Part shown: positions 34,171-49,880 of the stretch, in pieces | Numbering within the stretch: the stretch's first letter is position 1 | Layout: each line of letters starts with the position of its first letter | Assembly: GCF_964340395.1 (NCBI RefSeq) | Contig: NC_135558.1 | Coordinates: forward strand, 1,427,501-1,491,500 | Origin: Glandiceps talaboti | Taxonomy: Eukaryota > Hemichordata > Enteropneusta > Spengelidae | DNA: 64,000 nucleotides | Direction: 5' to 3' | Program-made: the position numbers and the translations under genes | The notes under the pieces: model-generated | What the model saw: only the letters and a program-made list of their open reading frames with translations | What the model was told of the DNA's origin: nothing | Database searches by the model: none

Positions 34171-34372
34171 AAAAAATTGTGATCATCCTGGGGAGTCACA
34201 TGCCATTTAATCATTTGCATATCGTGTTGCTACGGTGTCCGATCTGTACGTTCACTGGAGGCAGTGTGCTGCATGTTGTACGTCATCCCATACCAGACCA
34301 GGGTGATTTGCCTATCAGCGTAGGGCTTACAATTACACTAAAACACTCTGACCCAGAAGCTAACAGTCGTGT

Positions 34373-34469
34373 ATGTCGAGCAATCGAGTGACACCTGAAC
34401 CTAGTGAAGACGAAACGTTCATCATGGCTGATCGCAGTAAAACAGAACAGTTCGATACCCCAATTGGAG
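34373..34469 (+). CDS. Candidate first coding exon of an unidentified gene
   Basis: An ATG at 34373, preceded by an in-frame stop (TAA 34361-34363), opens 32 codons (MSSNRVTPEPSEDETFIMAD and so on) to a good donor GGAG/GTAGGT at 34470. A second in-frame ATG at 34424 (ATCATGG) has the better start context. The surrounding 34.1-34.6 kb has more CpG than neighbouring DNA, as expected near a promoter. The N-terminus is acidic and Ser/Thr-rich; no family is recognised and no second exon was found, so the following 29 kb might be its first intron. It may be a chance frame. Confidence 0.33.
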
Positions 34470-34509
34470 GTAGGTAAATCGTTGTAGAAGGCGATGGACT
34501 TCAATTATG

Positions 34510-37500
34510 TGTAATATTTGATAATTTGTGTAGTCCATGCAGTGATCTCGAGGCACTACCCAATCATCACCAATACCTTTCGCTGTTGATGTAACCGTAA
34601 TTTATTGATCATCGTTTTTCTTTGGGTTTTGATTTGGGAGAAGTGACATTTATTGGTGTAGGCTCTGCATGCTGTTATATAGATGCACCGTGAAACTGTT
34701 TTGGTTGCTACGTATAGTAGTACCGAATTACTTCTTCACACAAACAAGGGTTCGATGAAAACATCGTTCAATGTAAATATTATAAAATTCAGTACCCTCA
34801 TGTTTCCACAAAGTAGCCCAAAATATTATTATTTATTAGTCTTAGTACTACATCCATACATATGTTGCCGTTGTTCTGTTACATATGAAAACACGTACGC
34901 CACAATTTTTCAAGAAAGAGCGGTTTGCGTGTGTAACTGCCTCGAACTGTTGAAAATAAACAGGCGAAATATTACTATTGCAAAACATTGTTTTATTTAG
35001 CCATTATATGGTTATTGGGTTAATATCATATATTACGTACTTTTGTAAAACGTCCCACAAATAACTTGTCTAGTAATGTGTGTTTTCAGAATGTTGGTAG
35101 TCGGATTCGTGTGTGCCCGGTGTGTGTTAGCTGCAATAATTATAGCTTTGTTTTTATTTAGAATACTTTTTAAAATTCCTTTTTTTGTATTTTATTTTGT
35201 GTGTTGTATTTGTTATTTTCTGACGGGGTTTGCAAAGAAAAACAAAGTAATTCGGTTCTAGCGGAGGACCGAGAGCGACGGAGTGAAACCGCTACAGTTT
35301 GCAGTTAGGTGTGTGTATGTGTGGTATGAAACCCGACTGTTTTGCTACTATATATTTCGATAATATACCGTTACTTTCAACATAACAGGACAACATAACA
35401 CGATGTAAGTCACGTACGGTGCAATATCGTTATCACTGGCTCAGCATTTTTTTCGTTAGATAATGTCAAACGCTTTACAAACATAAAGATCATTGAACTA
35501 TTCCAAGCACTTGGTCTTTCCATGGAAGTATCATCCACACTTCCATGTGGGTGATAGTTCCATGGTATTTCCATTGATATGATAAGTTGTATAAATTATA
35601 ATGAACCCAGTAATATATACCCAGGATCTTTCCTTAGCATGTGCTGTCTGGGAGAGAGGAAGTATGCATTTGGCACATTCCAGACTACCATTTGATGTGC
35701 ATAAATTAATTGATGTGGCATTGAGGTTGTTATCTCATGTTTGCATGGTTACCAATGAAATTGTACAGAATCTTATGAGAATACTAATCATAGTACAAAG
35801 CATGAGAATAGTAGAAGCCAATACTAGGTCAGCAATTCTCAGCTATCATTTATAGGACACAAACCATAATTTGCATATAACTGTGATCTGTTAATTGGTA
35901 GAAATCCCTCCCAATGGAAGTACATGTATGTAATATATTGTAGCATATGTTTTTACTATATGATATGTGTGTGTATTATTATCTAATGACTAGTTTCAGC
36001 AGTTGAAAATGTCCCGTGTACAGTAGGTGCATATGTCACACAGCTGATACACCATACATGTATGTATTGATTTAATTTGTCATCAATAATTCTTAAGGTG
36101 AAAAAAAATAATTGTGTGTTTCAGATAACTTGGCCTCAGAAAATAGGGTTGGCAGGTTGAAATTTTCTTTTCTTTTATTTTCTTTTATTTTATTTTATCT
36201 TTTTAATTTCTTAATTTTAATTTTTTTTTATTTTTGACAAATATTGCTTCAACCCCAAAACAAACAAAATGTTGGTTAGAATACAGTGTCTATGATAATT
36301 TGATGTACAGACATCGCTGGGGAAACAAAACAGACATGTATGAAGGTCAAGAAGACAAAGAATTTTGTATCTTTTTGTTTTAAATGTTTTTTTAAATGTT
36401 TAGAGTCAGCGGCTTAATACTAAAGTTGGTTGGATCATTGGAAACAGACAAATTTTTTTTATTTGGCCAAATGAAAATAAACCATCTAATTATGCATGAT
36501 AATGATGTTAAATCATCTAGTTAGCACTAAATTGGGTATTTTGGTATTCAATTAATCCAGCATGTGTCCATAGGAAAATGAGGCATTTACTACAAATAAA
36601 TTACTGTATCCTGTAAAGAAAAAAATCAATATATTATTGAAAAAAAATCAAAAATTGCTAAAAAAAAAAAAATTACTTTATGTACATTCACAAAAGTATA
36701 TAGCATAAGATTGAACAAAATGAATTTATGGAAAAAATGAACAACTTTAAATCTCATGTATTTATGATTTTTTTAATGTAAAGAAGTCTGATTTGAAAAA
36801 AATCAATATATACTATAGAAAAAAATTAACATTATTAAAAAAATATCACTTCTAATAGATTTATTAAATCTACAAGACGTTCTATGAATTAAAAAAAATA
36901 ATTAGCTTTGTAAAATTAATTTATTGTTTTAATCAGTATATTATAGTAGAGGAATATTCCACACAATAGCAGTGAGTAAGTTGAAAAAAACCAACTGTTT
37001 TTAAAGAGCTCTTTCAGAGAATTAAAAAGTGTTTTTCATATAGAGTCAATAAGAATGATAGATAGTGACATGGTACTTACCAAGAGGAAAGATATTAAAT
37101 ATTAAAATTGAATAATGATTGATATACATGTATATATTGGAAAAGAGAAATTCTGTCAAATGTAGTTGTTGATCAGTATATCAAATATTTATCATGAATG
37201 AAGCTGTCATCTTTGCATCCATTATCACTCTGTACTTATAGACAGTCTTTGAAATCAAGGCCAACTAAGATGTTTCAGCTTGGCAATAACAAATAACATT
37301 ATATTGACATTTTCAAATTAGATGATCTCACAGTTTGAGATCTCTGCTGCCAAAAAGAAAAAAACATTTTAATACCCCAAGTCCCCTCCAGTTATTGCCT
37401 TCACCCTCACCCCTCTTGTCCCTTTCAATTACAGCCTTTATTCCACCCTTCCCTTCCAGTTACATTTACTCCATCTTGTCTCTTCCAGTTATTGCCTTCA

Positions 37501-38855
37501 CCCTCGCCCCTCTTTTCTCTTTCAATTGCAGCCTTTATTCCACCCTCCACGTACTCATAGTATAATTGTTATTGAAATTTGCTGTTTTGGATAAACATAT
37601 GTAATAATGTTTATGACAGTATGGCTGCAGACAACACTGCAAACATTCATGCAAATACCCCAAGTATGCTGCATTTTCATTCACTCATCATGGAGTTCTG
37701 TAATAATTACTAATACTGTTATTGCGTACTGTTAGCTGAAAGTTGATGTTTGTGAATAACTTGTTTTTACAAAATAACCAATGGATGTCAAAAGTTTAAC
37801 CTCAATGCTGTTGGAGATCTTAATGATGATCTAGACACTGATAAATAACAATAAAAACCATTTAGCCACCTAGTACTGAATTCTATGTTGCCTTTCAAGC
37901 AGACAATACAACATGTGTGTATAATACTATAATAGTGTTAGATTGGTCTAGCAACTAGTCTCAGCTTATAGTCATTGTGGTGTATCTAATAAACAGTCTT
38001 GGATTATGACTCACATCCCAAGGATACACTGCAGGGATCATACTTCAGACTCTACTGTTTGATGGTTTTATCCGCAAAAGTTATTCTCTTTTGCACTGTG
38101 AATTAACAGTTTTGCTGGATTTAACCCATCCCTAGGTCACATCTAAGGCGACTGATATTGTCAATACAAAAGGTCAAAGTGAGAACTATGATGTCACATC
38201 ATTACCATAATGAGTTTTATGATGAAGTAATTTGATATGCATCAATGAAAAGAAAATGACTTGAATTATGAATAAGTGTCCTTACAGCTTTCGTCATGCA
38301 CTCATAAACATGTATAAATACTATACAATTCTCGTGTGTATTGAATTTATTGAACATGCAATAACACTGTAAGTAAACATTGTATTTAATATCAAAATGT
38401 CTATTTTGATATTTCCTTAGACATGTTGTAAGACAGTAAGGTTACATTGTACAGTGGTTTATGACAAATTGTTGATATGGCGTTCAGGGTAAAGTGATGT
38501 CGGTGGCTGGGGTTGTGTTTAATCCCTGTTTCTTATCCGTCAGGAAATTACTCAATGTAGATTAAATATGAATGGAATGGTATGAAATGGGTACAAACAG
38601 TATTTTTTGTAGAAAATTATGCCTTCAATTACACTTAGTTAAATAATGATAAAATTATCAAATTTCAAAACAATAAAGAATAATATAAGTATAAAAACAT
38701 AAAAAAAAAGATGATGTATTTTTAGCGCAAGTGTGTCTGACCCCAGAGTGATGCAGGTGATGTCTTCCTGGATTTAATCAGCAGTTGTTATAAATGTATT
38801 TCTTGTATTAACCTTCAAGTCATTGTTGCTGTGCCTGACAGATAGTGCATGCATA
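34510..38855. other. No gene recognised; AT-rich with homopolymer runs
   Basis: 36100-36900 is dominated by A- and T-runs, with recurring AAAAAAATCAATATAT-like words. 37340-37550 holds two copies of a pyrimidine-rich unit of about 105 bp (containing TTCCAGTTATTGCCTTCACC). The hairpin copy at 35521-35547 matches the one at 19044. Frames here are short or, near 35076-35261, a low-complexity hydrophobic string. Confidence 0.45.
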
Positions 38856-38859
38856 TATA

Positions 38860-39630
38860 CATGTATCTCTTAAGTCATTGTGGTTGAGTTAACAGGTAGT
38901 GCAGCCATATACATCGTTTAGTCATTGTGGTTGAGTTAATTGGCAGGCAGAGTATGTAGTGGTTGAGTTAATTGGCAGGCAGAGTATGTAGTGGTTGAGT
39001 TAACAGGTAGTGCAGCCATATACATCGTTTAGTCATTGTGGTTGAGTTAATTGGCAGGCAGAGTATGTAGTGGTTGAGTTAATTGGCAGGCAGAGTATGT
39101 AGTGGTTGAGTTTACAGGTAGTGTAGCCATATACATCTTTTAGTCATTGTGGTTGAGTTAATTGGCAGGCAGAGTATGTAGTGGTTGAGTTAATTGGCAG
39201 GCAGAGTATGTAGTGGTTGAGTTAATTGGCAGGCAGAGTATATAGTGTTTGAGTTAACTGGCAGGCAGAGTATGTAGTGGTTGAGTTAATTGGCAGGCAG
39301 AGTATGTAGTGGTTGAGTTAATTGGCAGGCAGAGTATGTAGTGGTTGAGTTAATTGGCAGGCAGAGTATATAGTGGTTGAGTTAACTGGCAGGCAGAGTA
39401 TGTAGTGGTTGAGTTAATTGGCAGGCAGAGTATGTAGTGGTTGAGTTAATTGGCAGGCAGAGTATGTAGTGGTTGAGTTAATTGGCAGGCAGAGTATGTA
39501 GTGGTTGAGTTAATTGGCAGGCAGAGTATGTAGTGGTTGAGTTAATTGGCAGGCAGAGTATGTAGTGGTTGAGTTAATTGGCAGGCAGAGTATGTAGTGG
39601 TTGAGTTAAATGGCAGGCAGTGCATACATT
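38860..39630. repeat. 32-bp minisatellite with a higher-order start
   Basis: Core unit GTGGTTGAGTTAATTGGCAG followed by GCAGAGTATGTA. The right part (39130-39610) is a plain head-to-tail array. The left part (38860-39130) alternates two core units with a longer segment containing CAGCCATATACATC and TTTAGTCATT, a higher-order repeat of about 125 bp. Confidence 0.93.
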
Positions 39631-39707
39631 ACCTCATCACCCTCGTTTCCTTGATTACTGAAGTCATGCTATGTTAAGATAGACAAAGCCTCATCATTGT
39701 TAAAATT

Positions 39708-40175
39708 AAAGTAGTATGTAGATTGGCTGCACTACAGCTTTACAGATAACAAGTAGTATGTAGATTGGCTGCACTAAAGTTTTACAGATAACAAGTAGTA
39801 TGTAGATTGGCTGCACTAATTAAAAGTTTTACAGATAACAAGTAGTATGTAGATTGGCTGTACTAAAGTTTTACAGATAACAAGTAGTATGTAGATTGGC
39901 TGCACTACAGCTTTACAGATAACAAGTAGTATGTAGATTGGCTGTACTAAAGTTTTACAGATAACAAGTAGTATGTAGATTGGCTGCACTACAGCTTTAC
40001 AGATAACAAGTAGTATGTAGATTGGCTGTACTAAAGCTTTACAGATAACAAGTAGTATGTAGATTGGCTGTACTAAAGTTTTACAGATAACAAGTAGTAT
40101 GTAGATTGGCTGCACTACAGCTTTACAGATAACAAGTAGTACAGTATGTAGATTGGCTGCACTACAGTTTTACAG
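39708..40175. repeat. 42-bp minisatellite, about 10-11 copies
   Basis: Unit ACAGATAACAAGTAGTATGT then AGATTGGCTGCACTAAAGTTTT, with an alternation of CTACAGCTTT and CTAAAGTTTT versions. The unit length is a multiple of three, giving a spurious minus-strand frame. Confidence 0.93.
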
Positions 40176-41490
40176 GTGTAAAACAAACGGAAGACACTGA
40201 AACACATCATTTCAAAGCAATGTTACGGGCAAGTAAATTTCTCATTTGCTTATCTTGGTGGAAAAGGTAATTCGTCATGTACATCCTAGGGAAACATAAA
40301 CATTCTTGGTCTGATGAATTTTCAGCCAAGCGTAACAAATACAACCAGATAGACTGTTCATCTCCTTTGACATTGATAGCAACAAATCTAATCAACTTAA
40401 AGGCTCCAATCCCACCAAACAGTCCATTATGCCTGCATGAAAACTTTTTGTGCCTGATTTCACAAAGTCTAGTGTCAACAGCATGATAAACAGCCATAAC
40501 AGACTTACAAAAGTTACAAAATATTGACCTTCAACAATCATCTGCTGGATGGCTTTCAGAATGGACCCTCTAGCTTACCCAAGAAGTGCAACATTTCTGT
40601 AATATTAATCATAACTTAAATTCACAACCAAAATAGGGGACAACTGTTAATGTTTTATTAAATATCTTTTCTTGATTTAAGAAATATAATGTATTATATT
40701 CAAGAGCTTTTTGTAGACAATTGCAGAGCTATATCATCATGTGTCATGTGACATAAAAGTCCAAGTTATTTGTCAAGCTTTGTTGATGGCAGGCATCTTA
40801 CAGCATCTAAATGTACAGACTGTAAGTCACTATGTCTTCTGTCAGAGTTGACAGGCAGTGTTTATATCATCTTCAATATAATTCGAAGAATTTGTTGTTG
40901 ATGCATTTATTACACTTTATCACTGGCTGTAGACAAATCAACATGAACAGTAGAAAAATGGTGACAAATAGACAGGACTGCACAACTAAAAAACGAGATG
41001 TGAATGACAAATAATTCAATTGAATTCAATCTTTATTATGCTGAACACACTGTCGGAGAGTGTGGTATGGTACAAGTATTGTATTTTAAAGTATTCTCTT
41101 TGCAGTGCTTAGTAAATGTGTGATAGAAATTTGAAGCCAAAATAACATCATTAGCCCAGTGACTTGTCTTGGTATTCCTATCTCAAGAAGCTCTCCACAT
41201 GAGGCCCAGTGAGAAAATGTCTTGGTGTTACTATGTTAAGCTGTTGACACCAAATGTCCGACAACCTGCCATGTTTCTTAACACCTTCAGACTAACATAT
41301 GCCATCCTCACTGTCCCTAGGTGCCCGCCATGCATAATGCAATGAATGTTTTACACTAAAAGCATAAAGTACTATTAGTTGGAATAGTAAAAATACGCTA
41401 GTAAATTCTAGCACATACTTAAATCAAATTGAGACGCTAATTTACCCTAAAGTCTTTTACATTACCATCTAACATTTGATTTGATTTCTG

Positions 41491-41690
41491 ATGATTATTC
41501 TGACATTTATTGCATTGCGCTGTTCTCATTATATAATAGATTTGTCACATAATTCATAACTATTGTGATTATTATAACAGTATGATTATTCTGACATGTA
41601 TTGCATTGCGCTGTTCTCATTATATAATAGATTTGTCACATAATTCATAACTATTGTGATTATTATAACAGTATGATTATTCTGATATAT
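41491..41690. repeat. 91-bp tandem duplication
   Basis: The unit starting ATGATTATTCTGACAT at 41491 repeats at 41582, with a broken third start at 41673. The two full copies are nearly identical, so the duplication is recent. Confidence 0.9.
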
Positions 41691-41782
41691 AAAAAATAAG
41701 TTAATTATGACAAGTGACATATAAAGTGTAAATAATTGTCTTATGATTGAAATGTGAAGGAATTGTAAATCAAATCCATTAT

Positions 41783-41873
41783 AGAGAGAGAGAAAGAGAG
41801 CGAGAAAGGGAGAGAGAGAAAGAGAGTGTAGGAGGGAGGGAGGGGAGAGGGAGAGAGAGCTAGAGAGAGAGAC

Positions 41874-41913
<40 letters not shown>

Positions 41914-41942
41914 CTAGAGAGAGAGAGAGAGCTAGAGAAAGT
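41783..41942. repeat. (GA)n-rich purine tract
   Basis: About 160 bp of GAGA with GGGAGG and GCTAGA interruptions; Ser/Leu-rich minus-strand frames across it are artefacts. Confidence 0.9.
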
Positions 41943-43539
41943 ACATTGTACTTCATTTTCATCAGTCAAGCTGAAATGTCGTCTAAAAATGGTCATTATG
42001 TGATTAAAACATCCATGTTACATAAAGAAAATCATACCATAATGATTATACTGTAGATATGATCAATATCTTGAACTCTAATGCTTTTAATATGCTAATT
42101 TATTATTCATGTCATGGTAACACAGTAGTCATGGTGATAAGCTGAAAATCTAATTACATTACACAGATGTGTAAACAACATGAAATGTACATTTGTGCAT
42201 GCTCTTTTTCTTTTATGATCAGGCCAGGGAGATTTTGTTGAGAGACCATACATGAGTACATGTGTGCATTTTGAAAACATGACCTTGCTCACTGCAAATG
42301 GAAGTATCTCCTTCCACTGAAATGTGATAATGTACAGTTACCATAGCAACCACAGGTAATATTATGTCTCGAGTGGTTTGGTTCTGTCTGGAAACAGTTA
42401 TTAGATGTTTTACCTGGAGTTAATTTCACAGATTAGACCATTAGTACGTTGAGATTTGTTCAAAAGTATTATCACTTGAATCTGTCAATGCTGAAAATAG
42501 ATTTGAAAGGAACACAGCAAAATTACATTTGATGTGATTTACAAAATGAGAAAGTTTCAAGAAAAATGAAAATTTTATACTATGGCATGTTGAATACCTG
42601 GATTACTAATCTTCGCAAACCATGGCCTGTTTTATTTTGAGGTGTAGTGGAAGAAATAACAGCGCTGGTTTGTGAGAATGGCATTATTAGATGTGAGAGG
42701 CAATATTGTTTGATACACGTTACAAATCTATGCACTGTTCTGTTTTATCAAGTTCATAAAAAGGTGTTAGAATTCGCAGTACATTGAGTCATTATATATT
42801 CTACAGTATTTTGATAAAAATTTGTTAAGTTGTATGATCATCCATGAAGGGTTTAATAGTCAGCAACATGAAATACTGTGTCCTTTATACATGCCATCTT
42901 TTGAGCTGCAAATGTATAATTCTGTGAAGAAGAGAAATAATCATTATCTGTTGGGTGTCAATGTCATAAAAGTCTAATCTCATCTAAGCACTGTCTTGGC
43001 ATAGGTCTGAAAGGCATTGTCCTAAGGGACATATGTCTGAAAACACTCACTAGCTTACCAATGGTACATAGTGAAATTGTAAGTTTCTAGGGAATTCTGT
43101 TTAGCAAAAGATTCTATGTTTGGTGGCTGTGAAGGACCCCTTTGTATTTAAGTGCCTCTGAAATCATGAATGGAACTGTGTATACATGTACATCTGGCAA
43201 TCTGTTTCTTATACATGTAGGTGAGAGAAGACAACAATGGTATGAGAAAGTAGTTATAAAGTGAGTATATACAGCTTAAAAACTACAACATTGATTATTT
43301 AATGTTGGAATCTTGCCATTAAACTTTAATAAATCAATTTTTACGCCAGCTATTTTGAAAATATAGAGTACAATTAGTGAGTATAAAAACATCAAGGTAG
43401 GATTTAATTTCACACCTGAATTAGTTAACTATTATGACGAATGATCTAAATACATCTCATTTTGAAAATGTGACATTGTTCATTGAACCTTATACAGTGT
43501 TTGTAAATATCCCCAGGATCATATCATACATATAGTTGA

Positions 43540-44228
43540 TATCTTTTATAGATCCCAGGGAAACTACACGAAGTGTTGTATCTTTCATAGATCCTGGGGA
43601 AACTACATGGAAGTTTTATATCTTTCATAGATTCCGGCGAAACTACATGGAAGTTTTATATCTTTCATAGATCCCGGGGAAACTACATGGAAGTTTTATA
43701 TCTTTCATAGATCCCGGGGAAACTACATGGAAGTTTTATATCTTTCATAGATCCCGGGGAAACTATATGGAAGTTTTATATCTTTCATAGATCCCGGGGA
43801 AACTACATGGAAGTTTTATATCTTTCATAGATTCCGGCGAAACTACATGGAAGTTTTATATCTTTCATAGATCCCGGGGAAACTACATGGAAGTTTTATA
43901 TCTTTCATAGATCCTGGGGAAACTACATGGAAGTTTGATAGCTTTCATAGATTCCGGCGAAACTACATGGAAGTTTTATATCTCTCATAGATCCCGGGGA
44001 AACTACATGGAAGTTTGATAACTTTCATAGCTAGCTCCAAGGAAACTACACGGAAGTGTTATTATATCGTTCATAGCTCCTTAAGGAAACTACAGGGAAG
44101 TGTTATTATATCTTTCATAGCTCCTAGGAAACTACAGGGAAGTGATATATCTTTCTTAGATCCAGGTACAATACACGGAAGTGTTATAATAGCTTTCATA
44201 GATCCGGGTAAAATACACGGAAGTGTAT
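43540..44228. repeat. 40-bp minisatellite, about 17 copies
   Basis: Unit TTTTATATCTTTCATAGATC then CCGGGGAAACTACATGGAAG. Copies in 43560-44020 are near-identical (TCCCGGGG/TTCCGGCG alternation); those after 44020 are diverged and of varying length. Confidence 0.93.
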
Positions 44229-44607
44229 GAGATAAGCTAGAAAATGTAACAACATATGAGTCAACGGCAAATTCATGAGCTCTACTATTTGTATTTGATT
44301 TCATATTCATTAAAGGAACATGGAGTAATTTAAGACATTATTTTATCCAGTCCATAGATACTTATACATCTTGTCTACTACCACCTTTGTACCAGAGATT
44401 ACTTGCACTGATGTGCACACAATTATTTCACTGCAGTGCAATACCAAAAACACTATTGCATACCTGCATGCAAATGATATGTAAATGAGGATACAATTGT
44501 TCATTACACACGAAATCGCGTGATCACGCTGTATGATTTTTATGATTTTTATAGAAATTTGCTGGTTCAGATTTAATTTAATATTTGTAATAATAACAGA
44601 ATCCATG

Positions 44608-45065
44608 CCATGTGAGTTCCACTTCCAGTATGGGTATACTCGGGGGTCATAACAGAAACCCATGCCATGTGAGTTCCACTTCCAGTATGGGTATACTTGG
44701 GGGTTATGGGTATACTTGGGGTAATAACAGAAACCCATGCCATGTGAGTTCCACTTCCAGTATGGGTATACTCGGGGGTAATAACAGAACCCCATGCCAT
44801 GTAAGTTCCACTTCCAGTATGGGTATACTTGGAGGTTAACAGAACCCCATACCATGTGAGTTCCACTTCCAGTATGGGTATACTTGGGGGTAATAACAGA
44901 ACCCCATACCACGTGAGTTCCACTTCCAGTATGGGTATACTTGGGGGTAATAACAGAACCCCATACCATGTGAGTTCCACTTCCAGTATGGGTATACTTG
45001 GGGGTAATAACAGAACCCCATACCATGTGAGTTCCACTTCCAGTATGGGTATAATCAGGGGTATT
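44608..45065. repeat. 57-bp minisatellite, about 8 copies
   Basis: Unit GTGAGTTCCACTTCCAGTAT then GGGTATACTTGGGGGTAATA, ACAGAACCCCATACCAT. One unit carries an extra GGGTTATGGGTATACTTG. The unit is a multiple of three, so both strands show long false frames (up to 270 codons). Confidence 0.95.
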
Positions 45066-45682
45066 CACACTTGTGCTATGCTCTTTAAAGTATGGGCGTA
45101 GAGAACACTGCAAGCACTTGTACAAATCCTGCGAGTACACCACACTTGCACTCATGTGTCATATGGGGTTCTGTCATAATCATTCTTAAACTTTTTGTTG
45201 ATACATTTTTGTGTATATGTATTAAAATGAGTGTAACAGTCATCACCACATGATAGGTGGTTTACGCATTTGTCAGTGATCATGATTTCAATTTCAAAAA
45301 ATTACATCTTTGCTTTGATCATTGGTTCTATTGACTTCTAGGCACAGTTACAGTTAGTTCTAATGATAATTAAACATGTTTAATTTTAATGAAATTCTTC
45401 AAATGTAACCAAATACACAAAAATGATCAGATTGAAAGAGTATGAACAGGTGTACGTGTACGTGTAGCTCACAGAGGTAAAGGGTTGAATGTTTTGACCC
45501 AAAACAGTCTGCTTTAATTACTATATTGTCTCACATATGAGTTAGTTTTATGGTTGTTTGTGTTACTGTTACTATTTGTGTACAGATAAAAGTTGCATTA
45601 TGGATTTGGAAATCTATGTAATACTATTAACTGTTGTTATATAGCACATTCCTATTTTGTGCTCAAAACACTTCATAATTAT

Positions 45683-45957
45683 GACCACCACCACCACCAC
45701 CACCACCACCACAACAACAACAACAACAACAACAACGCAACATGTCCATTCTACCTCTATGGTTGTAATTGGAGCACATGTAGCACCACCACTTCCACCA
45801 CCATCTCCACCACTGCCACCACCACCAACAGCAACAACAATATCAATATGTCCATCCCTTTCCTGTGGTTGTAATTGGAGTACACATATCTCCATCACCA
45901 CCGCTGCTGCTGCTGCTGCTGCCGCCACCGCCACCACCACCACCACCACCACCAAGG
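45683..45957. repeat. Trinucleotide tracts (CCA)n, (CAA)n, (GCT)n
   Basis: Compound microsatellite: (CCA)9-(CAA)n at 45683-45736, more CCA/CAA to about 45845, then GCT and CCA runs at 45900-45955. TTGTAATTGGAG(T/C)ACA occurs at 45765 and 45870, showing that a unit of about 105 bp was duplicated. Confidence 0.93.
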
Positions 45958-45959
45958 CA

Positions 45960-48594
<2,635 letters not shown>

Positions 48595-48949
48595 AACATC
48601 TTATACTTTTTCAGGCATGTCAATGGGTAATAATTTCCGTTGTTGTGCCATGTGATAAAATGTGGCTATAGATTTTTGTCAAGCAAGACAGTAAGAAATT
48701 AGTAATATTATTAAAAGATAACTAATATGCACCAGACAATAACAGTAGCAATCAATGATAGAACAATTTCTTAAGCCAACGCTTTCAACATAACTGGTGA
48801 CTATTATAGCATCCTTAAATAGAAGAGTACATGCAGTGCCAGTAATGGCAGGTCCTGACAATCTATATATAGATTTTATCATTTTACAATTCTTGTTGAT
48901 GTCCTACATGTACATTAATCTAATGGATACTATTGCATAGACATCATTA

Positions 48950-49165
48950 CGATTGTGTCCTTCAATTTCAAACGAATAGATAATGGTGTATTACCATGTA
49001 TTTCTCAATTTCAAGTGAGTTTTTATTTGTTCAGTATATTGCAATGTATCCTTCAATTTCAAGAGTCTTTTACTTCATTCTGTGTGTTGCAATATATTTC
49101 TCGCTTTCATTGTAGCAGCTTAATTCATTCAGTGTGTTCATATGTATCGCTTGATTTCAAGCAAC
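48950..49165. repeat. Degenerate tandem repeat of about 50 bp
   Basis: Four to five units share TCAATTTCAAG and TTCAGTGTGTTGCAATGTAT-like segments with strong drift; probably an old minisatellite. Confidence 0.6.
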
Positions 49166-49802
49166 TTAATTTGTACTTATAAAGTGTTGTCTAGAAGTGT
49201 TTCTGAAGATATGTCACTAACAGTTTGTAATGTATATACGTCCATTATATGATGAAACCGACAGACTTATCACTGTCATGGGTCTTCTATCATATTTGTA
49301 AACTTAGTTTGGTGTCCGAGTTCTTCTGATTTAAACTACAGTGTGTTTTCACCACTAGAAAATTGTTTTTACAGTCTTCAGTTAGTTCCCAAAGACTAAT
49401 TTTTACTAATTACCAGACCAGTACATTGTGTTCATATCTATGAAGACATTTTATACTTAGTACTTATTTTTGTGTTTTAGTTGTGTAGTGAAATAAAGCA
49501 AAATAAGTCTTTTTCTAAAAATGTCCAGATTTACAGTACATCATGATGTATGGGGAGGCATGTAATTCGTGTTGAAAGCATTGGTAACAGCTATATCTAT
49601 TGTGCATCGATTGGATCAGTCAATTAAAATCTGTGTCTGCATACATGGTACAAAATTACAGGGCTATGTAAAAATGTGAAGTGTCTAGAAATGGATACAT
49701 GTCCCCAGGCAAATTTCATTATGATATCCGTATCTTGCTGCAGAATCTGTGACACATTGGTCAATTGGCAAATAGTTTGATATGCCAAATCATAAGAATT
49801 AA

Positions 49803-49880
49803 TCTTAAGTTTGTATACTTAAGATATTGCCTAATTACCGAAAATCATTAAGTAATATGCAAATTAATAATCCAGCTTTA
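49803..49880 (+). repeat. Dispersed repeat, copy 1
   Basis: GTTTGTATACTTAAGATATT, GCCTAATTACCGAAAATCATT and following bases recur at about 51517-51590, 1.7 kb away, in the same orientation. Preceding bases with CAAATAGTT and a GAATTC/GAAGTC-like stretch are also partly shared. The family is not recognised. Confidence 0.7.

Noticed and set aside
35076-35261. 61-residue hydrophobic frame resembling membrane segments
   Set aside because: T-rich DNA read as Phe/Ile/Val/Leu; no start context or homology seen.
40207-40497. 96-residue minus-strand frame with mixed composition
   Set aside because: No recognisable domain and open on both strands; possibly a decayed pseudogene or mobile fragment, but nothing in the sequence supports a specific call.
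41019-41060. ATTCAATTGAATTCAATCTT beside TTTATTATGCTGAACA, like a LINE 3' end on the minus strand
   Set aside because: Suggestive only; the expected ORF remnant further upstream was not seen.
44343-45155. 270-residue minus-strand frame
   Set aside because: Mostly the 57-bp minisatellite read through; the non-repeat end has no recognisable domain.
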